From Phoronis australis (taxonomy: Eukaryota > Phoronida > Phoronidae), in contig NMRA01000606.1 in NCBI GenBank assembly GCA_002633005.1, positions 107,394-171,393 on the forward strand: 64,000 bases of DNA, given 5' to 3'. The stretch's first letter is position 1. Every line of letters starts with the position of its first letter. Of the stretch, positions 30,230 through 41,901 are shown piece after piece. The translations under genes and the position numbers were made by a program. Below the pieces are notes generated by a model. It saw only the letters and a list, made by a program, of their open reading frames with translations. It was not told the DNA's origin and did not search any database.

Positions 30230-30398
30230 ACTGACCGGGCGTGCGTTCAGTAGACGCTAGGACCTACGCTAGGACCTAGCCAAAAGCTAGTCAAGGTCAC
30301 GTGCTCGTATTTAAAATACATGGCAATATCTCGCGTAATCTCGCGAAGTCTTGCTTTTAAGTTAGGTCCTAGCGTCTACTGAACGCACGCCAGGTTTC
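30230..30398. mobile_element. MITE, family A, copy 2
   Basis: A core of 154 bp (30238-30391) begins GGCGTGCGTTCAGTAGACGC and ends with the inverse GCGTCTACTGAACGCACGCC. The inverted match runs about 28 bp. It is nearly identical to the copy at 14390-14557 and shares AGGTTTC just outside its right end. Confidence 0.8.
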
Positions 30399-30945
30399 AG
30401 TACAGAACCACCACTTCTTTGGTAATGGTAGACATAAGCCCACTCTAGATTCCAAAAGCAAACTCCCCACATATTCCTAAAATTTGGACCAAAGGTGCTG
30501 CCATACCTAGAGCATATCTATTTCTGGATTATTTGATGGGCACCTGAAGATTTTTCAGTCGCTACGAGCAATGTAACACTACTATATTGGGCCGCCATTT
30601 TTGGAGAAAGGTGTATTTGCAACCCTTCATGAAGTGTTCGCAAATTATCGCAAGCGAAGTGACATCGTATTACGTGGCCCCAGGAGAGACCTTCGTCACG
30701 TGACCACAACCTTATATAACCGTCATTATGAACGTGACCGGAGTCATGCAAGGCGAGTATAATCACAGGCCCAGGCAATCCACCTTGTAGAGCCTGTTCC
30801 GAAGCAACAACGATCTGTTACTTCTAGTTCCGTCTAATCCTAGAAATCACGCTTAATTTGACTTTGGAACAATGGTAAACCAGTTTCATAATGTAAAGTG
30901 GTCCAAATCGAAAGTTGTTCTGTGTGACGTATGGTGTGTTGAACG

Positions 30946-31310
30946 ATGAAACTCTACTCTGTGTTGTGCATACTTTGTGCTTATGCTGCAGGACGGCAAC
31001 TTTTGATGTCGGAAGACAGTGTGTACTTTGAGCGCGGACAGTTTTCCGTGGGGCGTGTCTCCTCTGTCAACGACAATTGCAGTCTACGAGAAGTCCAGCT
31101 GTTCCTTCTAGTGTCGGAGTGTGAACGCCATTGTTTCCTGTTGAAACCTGAACCCCAGCTGTCGGCCCTTTTTTATCGATTTGCACCAAGTTGTGGCTGC
31201 CGAGGGGAGAATTGTAGAGAAGCCCTACAACTCTCCTCATTGGATACGCGCATGCAGTCTCTATGGGCATTAGATTCTTGTGAACAACTGTTTTTGACTG
31301 GATTTTATAG
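30946..31310 (+). CDS. Candidate first exon of a secreted Cys-rich (PAN-like) protein
   Basis: The ATG opens 121 codons ending at a donor TTATAG|GTAAAT in phase 2. The start MKLYSVLCILCAYAAG is a credible signal peptide. The rest holds spaced cysteines: DNCSLREV, SECERHCFL, FYRFAPSCGCRGENC, LDSCEQL. A Cys pair followed by F-Y-x-F and C-x-C is reminiscent of PAN/apple modules, but the match is loose. No continuing exon in phase 2 was found. It lies 14.2 kb upstream of the VWD gene on the same strand; phase rules out direct splicing to that gene's exon 2. Confidence 0.5.
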
Positions 31311-31319
31311 GTAAATCGA

Positions 31320-32790
31320 GAATGAGGTTAACATAAAAAGCATGTTTTTGCAACCTCAACTGGCGACAATAGACATCTTCGTCTACGCGTTAAACGCGAG
31401 CGCGAACATCTGAGTCATAACGTGTCACAAGTTCACGCACGCGTATGCGCTGTGTTCCATTTTGGGTACATGTACGCCCTGTTTAAGTTATGTGCTGGTA
31501 CTGTAATCAACACGAAAATGACAGACTGTTGGATTAGTTCGAAATATCCTCGATTCTGAATGGTTCCGTAACTTGACCCAGTTACCACTGCTGTAGCCAA
31601 AGGTACTTAACAGAGTTATCAAACGGTGGAAATGGTTGTCTAAGGGGGACAATCTGGGACACCGAACGCAAAATTGATTGACTTTTGACGGGGGAGGTCT
31701 TATTTTACTCCCCTCCGCCCTCTGACTATTTCAACGCCAGTCCATACTGTGTAGATTGTCCGAGAATTCCAATATTTTCCTAGTGTCAGTCGGCGGCGAG
31801 AGAAGGGCGGGTAGGGGGCCCGTTGCTCCCGGGCGCCAGAAGAGAAATACGAGTGTGGGAAATAGACTTGGAGAGAGTTTTGTGAACACGTAGAAAACAT
31901 GGTCTTACGTATTCAAATTTTGCCCATGTAAACGGGCGTTAAGTATGTTCTTGTGGTTGCAGCAACCGCAGGCCAGTAAGGAATTGCTCAATAGATGGAG
32001 CATTAAACCAATACACCAGGAGTTACAGGTACCCTTCTGGCACTTTGTACATGTAGCTGTCAAAATATGGCTGGTCGACACCCAGTTTTCACCTGATTTC
32101 TGTAACTTATAGAGTTTTGGCATTTTGAATGCACTGTCTCTCAGTTGGTAGTTATCGTATATAAATGGTGGCTCTGGGGTAAAAAATGCTGATTTTATGC
32201 AATTTGATCGTTTTTTTTTTAATAAGCGGCTGTCCATCCGGTAGTCGTAAAGGTGAAAATTGGACTTTGTCGTATTCAAAGTTTTGGCCCAGTATATCTT
32301 TCATATTTTCAGGCTTTGTAAACACTGTTCAGTGGGCTGTTGGTGTTGCCAAGATCCGGTTTTTATGCCCCAAATCATCAAAAACTGTTGAGTGCTACCA
32401 GTTTCATAAGGATAACTCACTTCTCTACTAGGCACGTGCACCTTTATAAAAGTCCGTACGCAGGATAGTCAAAGCCATCTCCTATTTCATGTCAAAATTT
32501 ACGAAAGTGCAAGGGATAAATTTCCATCAGATTTCCAAAGAATTGAAAACGTAAAACTTGTGTATCAAAGTGCAGGGTAAAATATTAAATTATCCATACA
32601 TGTAAAATGATTTCTACCTTTTCAGAGACTTTTGCTCAGATTTTGGTACGACGAAGTTGATAGCACATTTTCAACAGTACTGAGACATCAATGTCACATG
32701 TCATGTTACGTTGTGTAGCATTGAATATTGGTTTTGTTTGTGAACATCTTTGAAACGTCAATCAAAACTCAACTAAAACATATGTTCTAA
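31320..32790. other. Intergenic or intronic, no features recognised
   Basis: Searched for an exon continuing the secreted Cys-rich candidate in the right phase; none with a convincing acceptor and cysteine pattern was found. Confidence 0.45.
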
Positions 32791-32799
32791 TAGGGTCGT

Positions 32800-33000
32800 C
32801 ATACTCTCGCTGCCTTTACCACTACTTTTTACCACTCGCCGTAAAAACCTTGGGTATTTCGACCTACGTACATGTAGATAAAACTCGGGAGAATTTTGCT
32901 TTGGAACCGGATGATATCTACCTCTTCTGGATTGTTTAATCTCCATCAAACAGGACACCAAAGTATACCGCAAGAGTACCTGCACTGATCATTACGTGCG
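32800..33000 (+). pseudogene. Penelope-like reverse transcriptase fragment
   Basis: DCLISIKQDTKVYRKSTCTD is readable in pieces and matches the LPFLDCLISIKKDG...STRTDHYL part of the better copy at 33613-34038. Heavily decayed. Confidence 0.6.
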
Positions 33001-33127
33001 CTGTTTACTAGTATTCCTCATTAAGATGCTCAAGTCTACGACCTTCTGTTTTTATGCCTGCGCAGAACTTATTCCATGTTCAACCATTCGCACTACATTC
33101 AACCACAGGCGTGCTCAGCTTCTGATC

Positions 33128-33191
33128 GTGAGTTACGGAAGTACCGACATCGGTCGCGTAAAGTCACGATGTCGGTACTTCCGTAACTCAC
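33128..33191. repeat. Perfect 25-bp inverted repeat (hairpin)
   Basis: The arms 33128-33152 and 33167-33191 are exactly complementary and surround a 14-nt loop (core ACGGAAGTACCGACATCG). It lies inside a larger inverted pair (about 33100-33131 and 33478-33515) in the Penelope neighbourhood. Confidence 0.85.
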
Positions 33192-33505
33192 CGGCAATTT
33201 CCGTACCGTCCTTGACCTCGAGCGGCAACCGATGGACGTGTGCGGGTTTTTTTGTGAACATTTTTGTTCTTTGACTGTGAATTTCTTACGAAGTCGCCGG
33301 AACAGGACACCGTGAATGGTATTGAAAGAAAGAACAATTCTTCATGGTTTGTTGAACCTCTGTTTTGTGTAAATTTATTAAATTTTATGTTTGCTATGGA
33401 CGGCTGAAGTGAAGCACCCGTGGAATTTCTGGTTGGAAGTGTCATACCTTGTAGTATTATTTGTAGTGTATTGGAGACGATCAGAAGCTGAGGACGCCTG
33501 TGCAT

Positions 33506-34580
33506 TCAACAACATGGATGTGCTATGGGCTCGCCCGCATCTCCCATAGTAGTAAACCTATGTATGGAGGTCTTCGAACAGTTCCTTCTACTGTAAGTCA
33601 GTCCCTCCTAGATTGTGGTTGAGATATGTAGACGACACATTTGTTATTATTCGCAACAATGAACTCTCTGCTTTCTTCAAATTCATTAATGAGTTTGACC
33701 CTAACGACAAGTTCACACAAGTACCCTGTAGAGACGGTAAGCTACCTTTTCTAGATTGTTTAATCTCCATCAAAAAGGACGGACCACTTGACTCGAAAGT
33801 AAACCGCACGAGTACTCGCACTGATCACTACCTGCAATTTTACTCAAGCTATCCTATTATCCACAAGCTGGGTGTGATTCACACTTTGAACCACAGAGCT
33901 AAAACTATCATTTGTGGTCCTTCGGCCATTTTGGAGGAACTGAATTACACCCAGGACGCTCTGGCTTGGCAAATGCGGTTATCCACGTTGGTCGTTCACC
34001 AAAGCGAAAAGATCAGAGGAGGAGAAAAGTCACGCTAAGACAATCACCACTGACTGCAAATCCCCCTACCCGTGTGTTGATTCCCTACGTTTAGGGATCG
34101 CCTGACCTCCTCAAGAGGATACTGAAACAGTTTGGCATTTCTTTTATCCACAAACCGTTCAATTCTCGCAGCAGCTGACTGGTTAATGTCAAAGACAAGA
34201 TTCCCACGGGTAATAAATTGAAGTCCATGTTGTTTAGTGTAAGGACCCCCAGTGCTCAGACAGCAATATAGGTGAAACAAAACAGTCCATAAAATGCGAC
34301 AACGTCGCGACCTAGTTACGGGTTACGTGTGATTCGCCTATTTTGTCCACCTTTGCGCCACTGGACATGATTTTCATACCAATGATGTCACTATCCTAGA
34401 CTGCGAGGAAGGAGTGTCACCAAGGTAGCTCTCCATGAACGCATCAAGAGCCACTCTCTGAATAAACGAGGTGGATTAAGATTCCATCTGTTATACTTAT
34501 GAGATAGTGTCCAGACCTCGATGCCGCGTCGTCTCGTTGAAACTTCACTTATTAGCCAGAACAATAATTACATCACTAGC
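33506..34580 (+). mobile_element. Penelope-like element: RT and GIY-YIG remnants
   Basis: Reading starts with QHGCAMGSPASPIVVNLCME, a reverse transcriptase motif-4 type sequence, shifts frame, then continues with LRYVDDTFVII, the YVDD catalytic box, FLDCLISIKKDG and TDHYLQFYSSYPIIHKLGV. This is followed by degraded GIY-YIG pieces (NIGETKQSIK, then an ALHERIKSHSLNK-like ending). The RT open part (33613-34038) is 142 codons, against several hundred in an intact element. Frameshifts and stops show it is dead. The same family is at 10185-10882 and 32800-33000. Confidence 0.82.
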
Positions 34581-34949
34581 CAAGCTGATGTCCGTGAGAG
34601 ACTGACGCAACGTCGCTATCTCAAGTTAGCAAAAATTCCAGCATTTGATTCAGTTTCTTCTGTATTTTGTCACCTCAACTGGATGTCTCACAACGTTCAT
34701 ACTTTTAATTGTATTTGGTAATGATTACAGTATGTCCCACTTTCTAACCCCATTATGTGTTTTCACTCATTGCATGCAATTTAACTGTTTTTATATTTAA
34801 AAATTGCTGTCTTCGGTATGTCATTTTCTTTGTGAACCTTTGAATGCTTATAAGTAAAACATTAAGAGTTCAATGAGTGCAAAATTGGTGATTTTGGTAT
34901 CAGAACCACATCGCAATCACATACACACAGTAATCGGAATCTGAAAGAT

Positions 34950-37393
34950 GGCCCTATGAGCAACTTTTTTGTTTCTTTTGATTTTCTCGTGGAATGGCTA
35001 TTAACATATCCTCTTTAGAGGGCATCGATTGTCCTAAGACGTTTGTCCTTGATGCAGAACAAATATCTTTTCCGGATCCAACAAGGTTTTAAATTCCCTG
35101 CAGAACTCAAGCTTCTTATCACGACTCATGTTTTCATACCAGGTCTGTATAGCACAGTCAATCATTCTCTGTATGCACAATTTGTCAAATCCAAACCAAA
35201 ACAAAGTCCATGCGTGAATAGAATATTTTTAACCTCCACACACCACGGTTTGCAACCATATTCGACAAACTCATGCACGATGACTTTGGAAGTCTATCGT
35301 GGCTCATTTTCAGTAGCTTTTTCCAAATTTTGATCAGTTTTGTCAGAATGTGCATAGACAGGAAGTCTTCCAACCTCACCGAGGACTGCAGCGTGGATCA
35401 GGAAAGACAGGACGTTCAGAAAATACTTGAAATATTTTATCTGGGCAGATTCAATTTTGGTATCCAAACCCCACCATATGTTAAGATAGGTGAAATCATT
35501 TTGTCAAATAATTTCATGGCAATGCTGGGTGATAGACCCATGCACTTCACTCAAGCTGATTTTTATAAGGACACTGATTTCAGTGCTTGTGATTCTAAGG
35601 TTTCCTGAGCGAGATTCCAAACTAACTTGGGCGTAAACTTAAGTCCCAAATATTTAAAACAAATAGCTTAGGAGTGCCAAATTACCACTTTCGTACAGGT
35701 AACTTCTTGGTTTCAGTCTATTGCGGAAACTACTACCCGTGTCTTGTTGAGGTTTACTTTTATCCCACTTAGTACAGTGATCTGACAATAGATGAAACTG
35801 CCCCTGTACTCTATGCGCTGTGCTTGCGCAGTTATGCAACCCTGTATGATACCCACTGAATATTGGAATAGATAAGTCAAACCATCTGGAGCTTGAACAC
35901 AAGCTCTAAATTTTTCATACGTAGAAAATGACACCTTCATTATGGGGACAGTATTAAAAGGTGAGGAAATATTGACGAACGCACAACCGAATTGCCCGCT
36001 CTTTCTGCAAGTTATTGCATTTTTCCACCATTGATTGACGAAAAAAATTTGATTAACTGTTGATATTTTTGACGAAACCCTCATTATTCTTCAAATATTT
36101 TTGTATTGGATTGGGTCCAACGTATAAGCTTGTTATTTAATATTTTAGTAAACACCTTGTTGATGACGCTTAGCAAAGGAATGCCTCTGTAATTGTTTAC
36201 AGCGACAGTCGAACCTTTTTTATGCAGTGTCATAACAAATACCGTTACAACATGCCTGAGGAAAATACCCGTCGAGAATGTTGTTGAAAACCTGTGTGGC
36301 ATCGGGTACAAAGATGAGTTTGCTTTCTTTCAATATTTCTGAAATTATACCGTATATTACCGGTGCTTTATCGTTCACCAATTCCTTCGCAACGGCTTCG
36401 GTTATATCAGTGTCAAACACAACGGGATCACTGATATTACAATTTAAAAATTCCTGTTGCTTGTGATCAGCAAGAATACTGTTCACTAGTTCCTTTTGCT
36501 CAGCAATTGTGTTTGACTGCTTAATGACGTTATTCAGGAGTGTTTCAAAATTTAATCCCTATTATTTTAGAGAAATGATATTTTTATTAGACTTCCTCCT
36601 GAACGACTTCAGTAGAGACCAAAACTGCCTTTTGTCACTTAATGACTTTTGCAGATTTTCTGAATATTTCTTTACCTTTCCTTTTCTTTGCAGATGAATA
36701 ATTTGCTAGAGCATCATTAGAACTGCATCTTCGAAATTCACGCAAGAGTCTGTTTTATTGTGTTTCATTGCAAAACCTTCTTCATTCCACCAATCGCGTT
36801 ATAACCATCTTGCGGGCGTGTGTGCATTCTCAGGTGACTTCCTGCATGTGTGCACAGATTTTCAAAACATTTCACAGCAGCATCAACCTAATTGTTCTCT
36901 ATGAAGTCGTACACCTATTGCAAGATCTAGACAAATCTGTCGTCATTCAACTTTCAGTGAAAGTTATCGCGAGATGTAGGATCATTTTTCCATCGTAACT
37001 GACGCATATTGCCCACAAGGATTATCTCAGTCTGGACTGTGAGTGATCCTTCGAGGTTCAGTGATGATGCACATTAAAACACAGTGTAATGAGTAATGTT
37101 GTGAAATGTCATTTTCACGAATTTCAAAATCTGTTATATTTTCAAATAATTCATTGGACATTGTAATATAGTCTATCAGTATGCAACGTCGTCCTGAACA
37201 CAAAAGTGAATTTACCTTCCATGTCTCTTCCCCACCGACCGTTTACCATATGCACACTATGCACATCCGTAACTGGATCAAATCCATTCCGAATGCATTG
37301 GCATTGTTTTTGGCGTCTTGTGAATTTCGCTGTATTAAAATTGTCTGCAGTATACCATTCGTTCTTCCGCAAATTTGATAAGCTATCGTACAT
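34950..37393 (-). mobile_element. Non-LTR retrotransposon (LINE) remnant, minus strand
   Basis: From high to low coordinates: endonuclease end (VNGRWGRDMEGKFTF near 37190-37260), a pre-RT block (VFDTDITEAVAKELVNDKAP and ILDGYFP), RT motifs KKGSTVAVNNYRGIPLLSV and KILNNKLIRW, a decayed FVNISSPFNTVP (normally FIDFSKAFDRVP) and a GCI box, then C-terminal VLGEVGRLPV. Many stops and shifts. The family is the same as the plus-strand copy at 37495-39617, and the two are head to head, about 100 bp apart. Confidence 0.78.
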
Positions 37394-37827
37394 TAAAGAA
37401 ATCCCGTGAATTCAATTTTTGATTATACCTGTGCCGTCCATTAAAAAATAACTAGCATAGGGATGTTGGACTATCAAATGCAGAAGTTCATTTCATGTTT
37501 AAACAAGGTATCGTGGACGATAGGAATAATTATAGAGGTATCTCGCTTCTGTCGGCTATTGGGAAGCTCTTTACCAGAATAATGAATAACCGATTGGATA
37601 AGTGGGCCGAAAGTAATAGTCAATTTTTGGAACCCAAGCAGGGTTCCGCAAGGGTTAGGCGATTGTGGATCACATATTTTCTTTTGTATGCGATATGTCA
37701 GAAACACATAAGCAAAAAGGGTGGCATTTATTGACTTTTCAAAAGCTTTTGATCGAGTACCACGTATTTTACTTTTTCATAGACTTATGCAAATTCATGA
37801 TCATGCTGATATGTTATCAATTCTGCG

Positions 37828-37891
37828 ATCAATGTATAGCAAGTTGAGATCATGTGTTTTAACACATGATCTCAACTTGCTATACATTGAT
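37828..37891. repeat. 31-bp perfect palindrome in the LINE RT
   Basis: The arms 37828-37858 and 37861-37891 are exactly complementary with a 2-nt loop. The left arm is LINE coding sequence; the right arm is its inverted copy, which breaks the reading frame. Confidence 0.9.
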
Positions 37892-38451
37892 ACACATGAT
37901 GGTTTAACAGACTTGCTGTATTTAATTGCTCTATTGGCGCTCCTCAAGGCTGTATCATAAGCTTTCTGCTATTTGTCTTGTATCTCAATGAGTTTTTAGA
38001 AAAACCCAGTTCATGTGGTGACATAAATAGCATCTACTTAGATGAGCATGCTACAAATATTAATTCACTATTATATGCAGATGACATGATTTTGTGCTCT
38101 CTAACAGCGTCTGACTTGCAACGTATGTTGAATTGTCTCAATGATTATTGTGATTCATAGGGTATGGCTGTGAATATAAAGAAAACCAAAATAATTTAGA
38201 AATGGCGGTCCCGTAAGACACTTTGAGAAATGGTTTTTTAACAAACAGCAAGTTTATGCTGTATCTCATTGTAATATCTTGGTGTTTTTTCACACTTAAA
38301 TTGTCATGTTCGAAAGCGACAAAAACTTTTTCTTGTCAAGCAAATAAAGATGCATCATGTGTTTTGAAACTACAGCGCAGATGTCGCGATATGCCCCCAT
38401 CACTTGCCTTCAGTTACTTGATAAATATAGATTCTTACATGGCGAAGTCCT

Positions 38452-38571
38452 TATTCCCCGTTATCTAGAGCCAGAGTGGAATTTGGAGAATTATCGCCCG
38501 AGGGGCGTTAGCCCCGAGGGTGATAATTCTACAAAATCCACGAGGGCTCTAGATAAGGGGGATAACGGCTG
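38452..38571. mobile_element. Foldback MITE inserted in the LINE
   Basis: Almost the whole 120 bp folds on itself: CCGTTATCTAGAGCC...AATTATCGCCCGAGGGGC on the left against GCCCCGAGGGTGATAATT...GGCTCTAGATAAGGGG on the right. Not coding. Confidence 0.75.
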
Positions 38572-39140
38572 AGAACATGTAATAATCTATTTATACCACA
38601 TACTAAACGAGAAACATTGCAATGAATCGATTTACCTTTTCTGACTCTCCACGGCTTTGTAACTACTTTCTATGTCAGAGGCCTCGGCGGGGTTGGAGGT
38701 CGTGACCCTTTAAGAAAACCGGGCTATTTTTGTCAAACATTGCTTTTACTCAAAACCAATTGAAAACTTAAATATAATACAAATAAATTGAATTTTTAAA
38801 TTAAGGTTTACCAACTATTATAGCTTAAAACACGTTTTTTTCACTCTAAGCCTCGACCGGGAAATTATCGTCTGTTAAAGTAGGTTACCACTGGTAACTG
38901 AATATAATTCTCAAGTCAAAGATCCTGACGACACGAAACCCGCATTCAAACTGGAGATCGGTGGTTTACAAGTAAGAGGACATGAGAGAAAAATTTCACT
39001 GAATTAAGATATCATTTTTATGGAAATTATGTGTCTTATATTTCGTAGCGTATAAGTACAGTACAATGCGGTTTGTTAAACGTGCGATTATTGCGCGTGC
39101 TCATTTAAGTATTCTATTTTCACTCTTGATGACGTCAGTC

Positions 39141-39212
39141 GCTGCATGGTGTAGTGGTAAAGTCGGCGACCAGCAATTCCACGGTCCCGGGTTCGACTCG
39201 TCCTCGGTTTTC
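39141..39212 (+). repeat. tRNA-derived SINE head
   Basis: GCATGGTGTAGTGGTAAAG is a clean A-box and GGGTTCGACTC a clean B-box, 37 bases apart, as in RNA polymerase III tRNA promoters. The acceptor arm does not pair and the sequence runs into unrelated DNA, so this is a SINE head inside the LINE rather than a tRNA gene. Confidence 0.65.
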
Positions 39213-39993
39213 CGCCAAATCGTTATCTCACTAGTGAGATGACTTTATGGGTTATTACACGGTTATATCTGCCATTTGACGCTAATATTGTGGTATAAAC
39301 TGGTGTATCCAACATTGTGTTATGGTGCCGAGATTTGGGGTTTCAAAGAATACGAATGTTTAGAAATTATTAATTTAAAATTTTGTAAATGGAACCTGGG
39401 ACTAGGCAGTTCTTGCTCTAACGCTGCAGTATTCGGTGAATGTTGCAGATACCCTATGTTTACGAAATACTTTGTTAGCTGTATTAAATACTGGTTTAAA
39501 ATTTTGTATAATTGGGGAAGCTCAGTCCGCAATTTATTGTCAATGTATGGTTTCTATGATGTTCGCGTAAACCAAGGAGTCGCATGTCAAGAGTCGTTTG
39601 TAAATACTTTCCCATAACGTGTTACGAACTGTGCTTTGCAAAGGTGGCAGTCCGACATTTTAATCAGAAACATAAAACTAACATCAGTTCTTCAACTAGT
39701 TTACAAAACGTGCGACCATTTGTGCCTGCGTGACTTCATGCACATAAATGTTTGACTTTGATATGTAAAAAGATATACAGTCACCTTCAAGTCGTCTAAA
39801 CTTTTCACCTATGTTTTGCGCTGGCACGCAGGTGACACTCGTTATTCAACTTTTTGCGAGACTAATTTGACAGTCATGATTTACTTTACAACCCATTTTA
39901 TAACCTACATAGAGCAGAGTAAAAATCATATAACTAGGAGAATCATATATACATGGAACACAAAATTAAACATGTCGCAGCAATGAAAAATGT

Positions 39994-40115
39994 GGGGTTA
40001 TAGCTCCCCCCTTCAGCCCCCTGTGGTGCACCACCCATAGACCATGGGCGGCGCAACACTGAAAAAGTGGGGCTATAGTCTCCCAGCCCCCTGCGGGGCG
40101 CAATCCATGTTAACA
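39994..40115. repeat. Repeat family C (CATGGGCG...CACCCATG), two adjacent units
   Basis: A ~75-bp unit reads CATGGGCGGCGCAACACTGA, GTGGGGCTATAG, CAGCCCCCTG and ends in a near-inverse GCGC.A..CATG. One partial and one full unit abut here; another is at 41828-41901. Confidence 0.65.
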
Positions 40116-40184
40116 AGTGACTTATTGGTACGGTTCCCCAAAGCCGACATTGAAAACTTAATATTAAAAAACCACTGTTTTAGA

Positions 40185-40510
40185 GGAGAAAAGATTTTCT
40201 CCGCGCAGAAAATATTTTCTCCGCGGCGGAAAGGTTTTCCTCGCTGAGAATTTTTTTTCCACGTAGAAAGTTTTCTCTGCGGCGGAAAGGTTTTCTCCTT
40301 AAAAAAACTTCTGTCATCGAGGAAAACCTTTCCGCCGCGGCGAAAACTTTTCACTTTGGAAAAAACCTTTCCTCCGAAGAAAAATTTTCACCGTGGAAAA
40401 AATTTCCCGCGGGCAAAATTTTTCTGCAACGGAGAAAATTTTTCTACATCATAAAATAAATCCGCGGAAAAACATTTCCGCCCTAGAGACAACCTTTCCG
40501 TCGCGTCGAA
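40185..40510. repeat. Short-period palindromic repeat array
   Basis: A degenerate array of blocks such as GCGGCGGAAAGGTTTTC, CCGCGCAGAAAATATTTTC and their inverses (GAAAACCTTTCCGCCGCGG). Spacing of the CCGCG-type cores is about 20-30 bp and both orientations alternate. Confidence 0.7.
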
Positions 40511-41157
40511 AACCTTTCTCTGGAGTATGTTGACAGGTGTTCCGACATGACTTTTCGTGCTAAAAGTTTTGAGAATAAGTCGCCAATCGAAAACTGGAAT
40601 GCGCAGAAGTCGTATGCGAAATCCTCTCTACAACTGGTTTTTTGCATACGACTACCTGTTACGGAGATAATAGAGAAATAAATCCAGCGAGTGTGATGTT
40701 GTATACATTCCTGCGCGGCCCAATAATGGTCCATGGACACAGATACAAGCAGTCATCATCTAGTTCAAAACTTTGGACTAAGCACCTGAAAATGATAACT
40801 TCACAGCGTTCGCCTACAGTAACGCATATCATACGAAGCACAGCAGAGCAATAAACTAAATGACTTGAATAAGCCAAATAATTTGGCAGTTCCCACAAAA
40901 TAATTAGTTGTGAAAACCTACTGATACCATATTGATCAATGTGTTTTTATTAGTTAAGATGTTCTGACGCAGTACAATAGGTCCGTCCCAGATTACACAG
41001 CAACACTCGAATTTCACTGTATTTACCCACAATGCCGTAATCATCCGTCAGGCACATTTGCTGCCTCGTTTTCGTGCCACTGGAGTTTCACGTGTTATTT
41101 GTTATTTTCCTGATTCTTTACAAGTTTTTCTCGGTTGCATTCAGTACTTTATTCGTC

Positions 41158-41319
41158 CTTCCAAAGTCAACGAAGTATTATTGTTGTGCCGTGGGCTGCA
41201 ACTCCGACGTGAGAAAGTTTGATAAACTGGACAAATACCCGACTTTCTTATCGCTGGGACAAAGGAGAGTTCTATCGCAGTTTAATCCGGGACGGTCCTA
41301 TTGGGAAGTGTTTTGTTAA
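41158..41319 (+). pseudogene. THAP domain fragment
   Basis: KYYCCAVGCNSDVRKFDKL followed by YPTFLSL matches the first half of a THAP zinc finger (C-x-VGC-x-D-x-RK, then a F/P motif). A Trp/HF second half is not visible in frame. Probably a transposon relic. The upstream residues are hydrophobic and unlikely to belong to it. Confidence 0.5.
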
Positions 41320-41591
41320 CAGCCTGGCAATAAAGTACGAGTACTAAATCGGATTGAAAATTTAAGTTGGCTTCATGATTTAGGAACCAAGACGCATTGG
41401 TTAAGAAACATCGATAAATGGCAAATGTCCGACAAAATTTTGACAAATTTTGAAAATAAAACGCTGCCATCCGTCATACTGTGGGACAAAGGCTCTGACG
41501 GCATTTGCCCCGCCGTAAAAGAAGGCTTCTCATAAACTTAGCACAAACTCGTGTTTACGTCAAGATCTGAAGACTGAAAATTTTTAAATTT

Positions 41592-41639
41592 CATGGTCTG
41601 TTGTCTCAGCTTTTAAAAAAGCTGAGACAGCAGACCATG
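41592..41639. repeat. Inverted repeat, 23-bp arms
   Basis: CATGGTCTGTTGTCTCAGC and its inverse with one mismatch flank a T/A centre. Confidence 0.8.
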
Positions 41640-41827
41640 CAAGTTGCTCTCGGAACGGGATTTTGTCATCATATTCGCTGTTAATAGAGATAAAAATCCG
41701 ATTTCTGCTGGTTCAATAACTTTTTTCTCAAAAAGGCAAATATTGTCCTACATCTTGAATGGTATGATAGCCTGCACATTGCTTAGGAAAGTACCAAAAA
41801 CTGGTAAGACACTTTCTATTCGGGTCT

Positions 41828-41901
41828 AACATGGGCGACGCAACACTGAATTAACTTTGGGTCTGCCCCCCTCCCAGCCCCCTTTGGTGCGCCGACCATG
41901 T
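41828..41901 (+). repeat. Repeat family C, further copy
   Basis: CATGGGCGACGCAACACTGA ... CAGCCCCCTTTGGTGCGCCGACCATG-like unit, close to the copies at 39994-40115. Confidence 0.65.

Larger units (their letters stand above)
37495..39617 (+). mobile_element. Non-LTR retrotransposon (LINE) remnant, plus strand
   Basis: Motifs in order: NNYRGISLLSAIGKLFTRIM, NNRLDKWAES, MAFIDFSKAFDRVPR, LLYADDMILCSLTASDL (YADD catalytic box), GMAVNIKKTK and, after two insertions, LVYPTLCYGAEIWGF, FCKWNLGLGSSCSNAAVFGE and KYWFKILYN. The order is RT followed by the C-terminal region. It starts within the RT and lacks the endonuclease. Interrupted by a hairpin duplication (37828-37891), a MITE (38452-38571) and a SINE-bearing segment (about 38600-39290). 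Confidence 0.83.

Noticed and set aside
32186-32431. Plus-strand exon continuing the secreted Cys-rich candidate
   Set aside because: No acceptor in the needed phase, and the cysteine pattern does not continue.
39141-39212. A working tRNA gene
   Set aside because: No acceptor pairing, and it is embedded in a LINE. Better as a SINE head.
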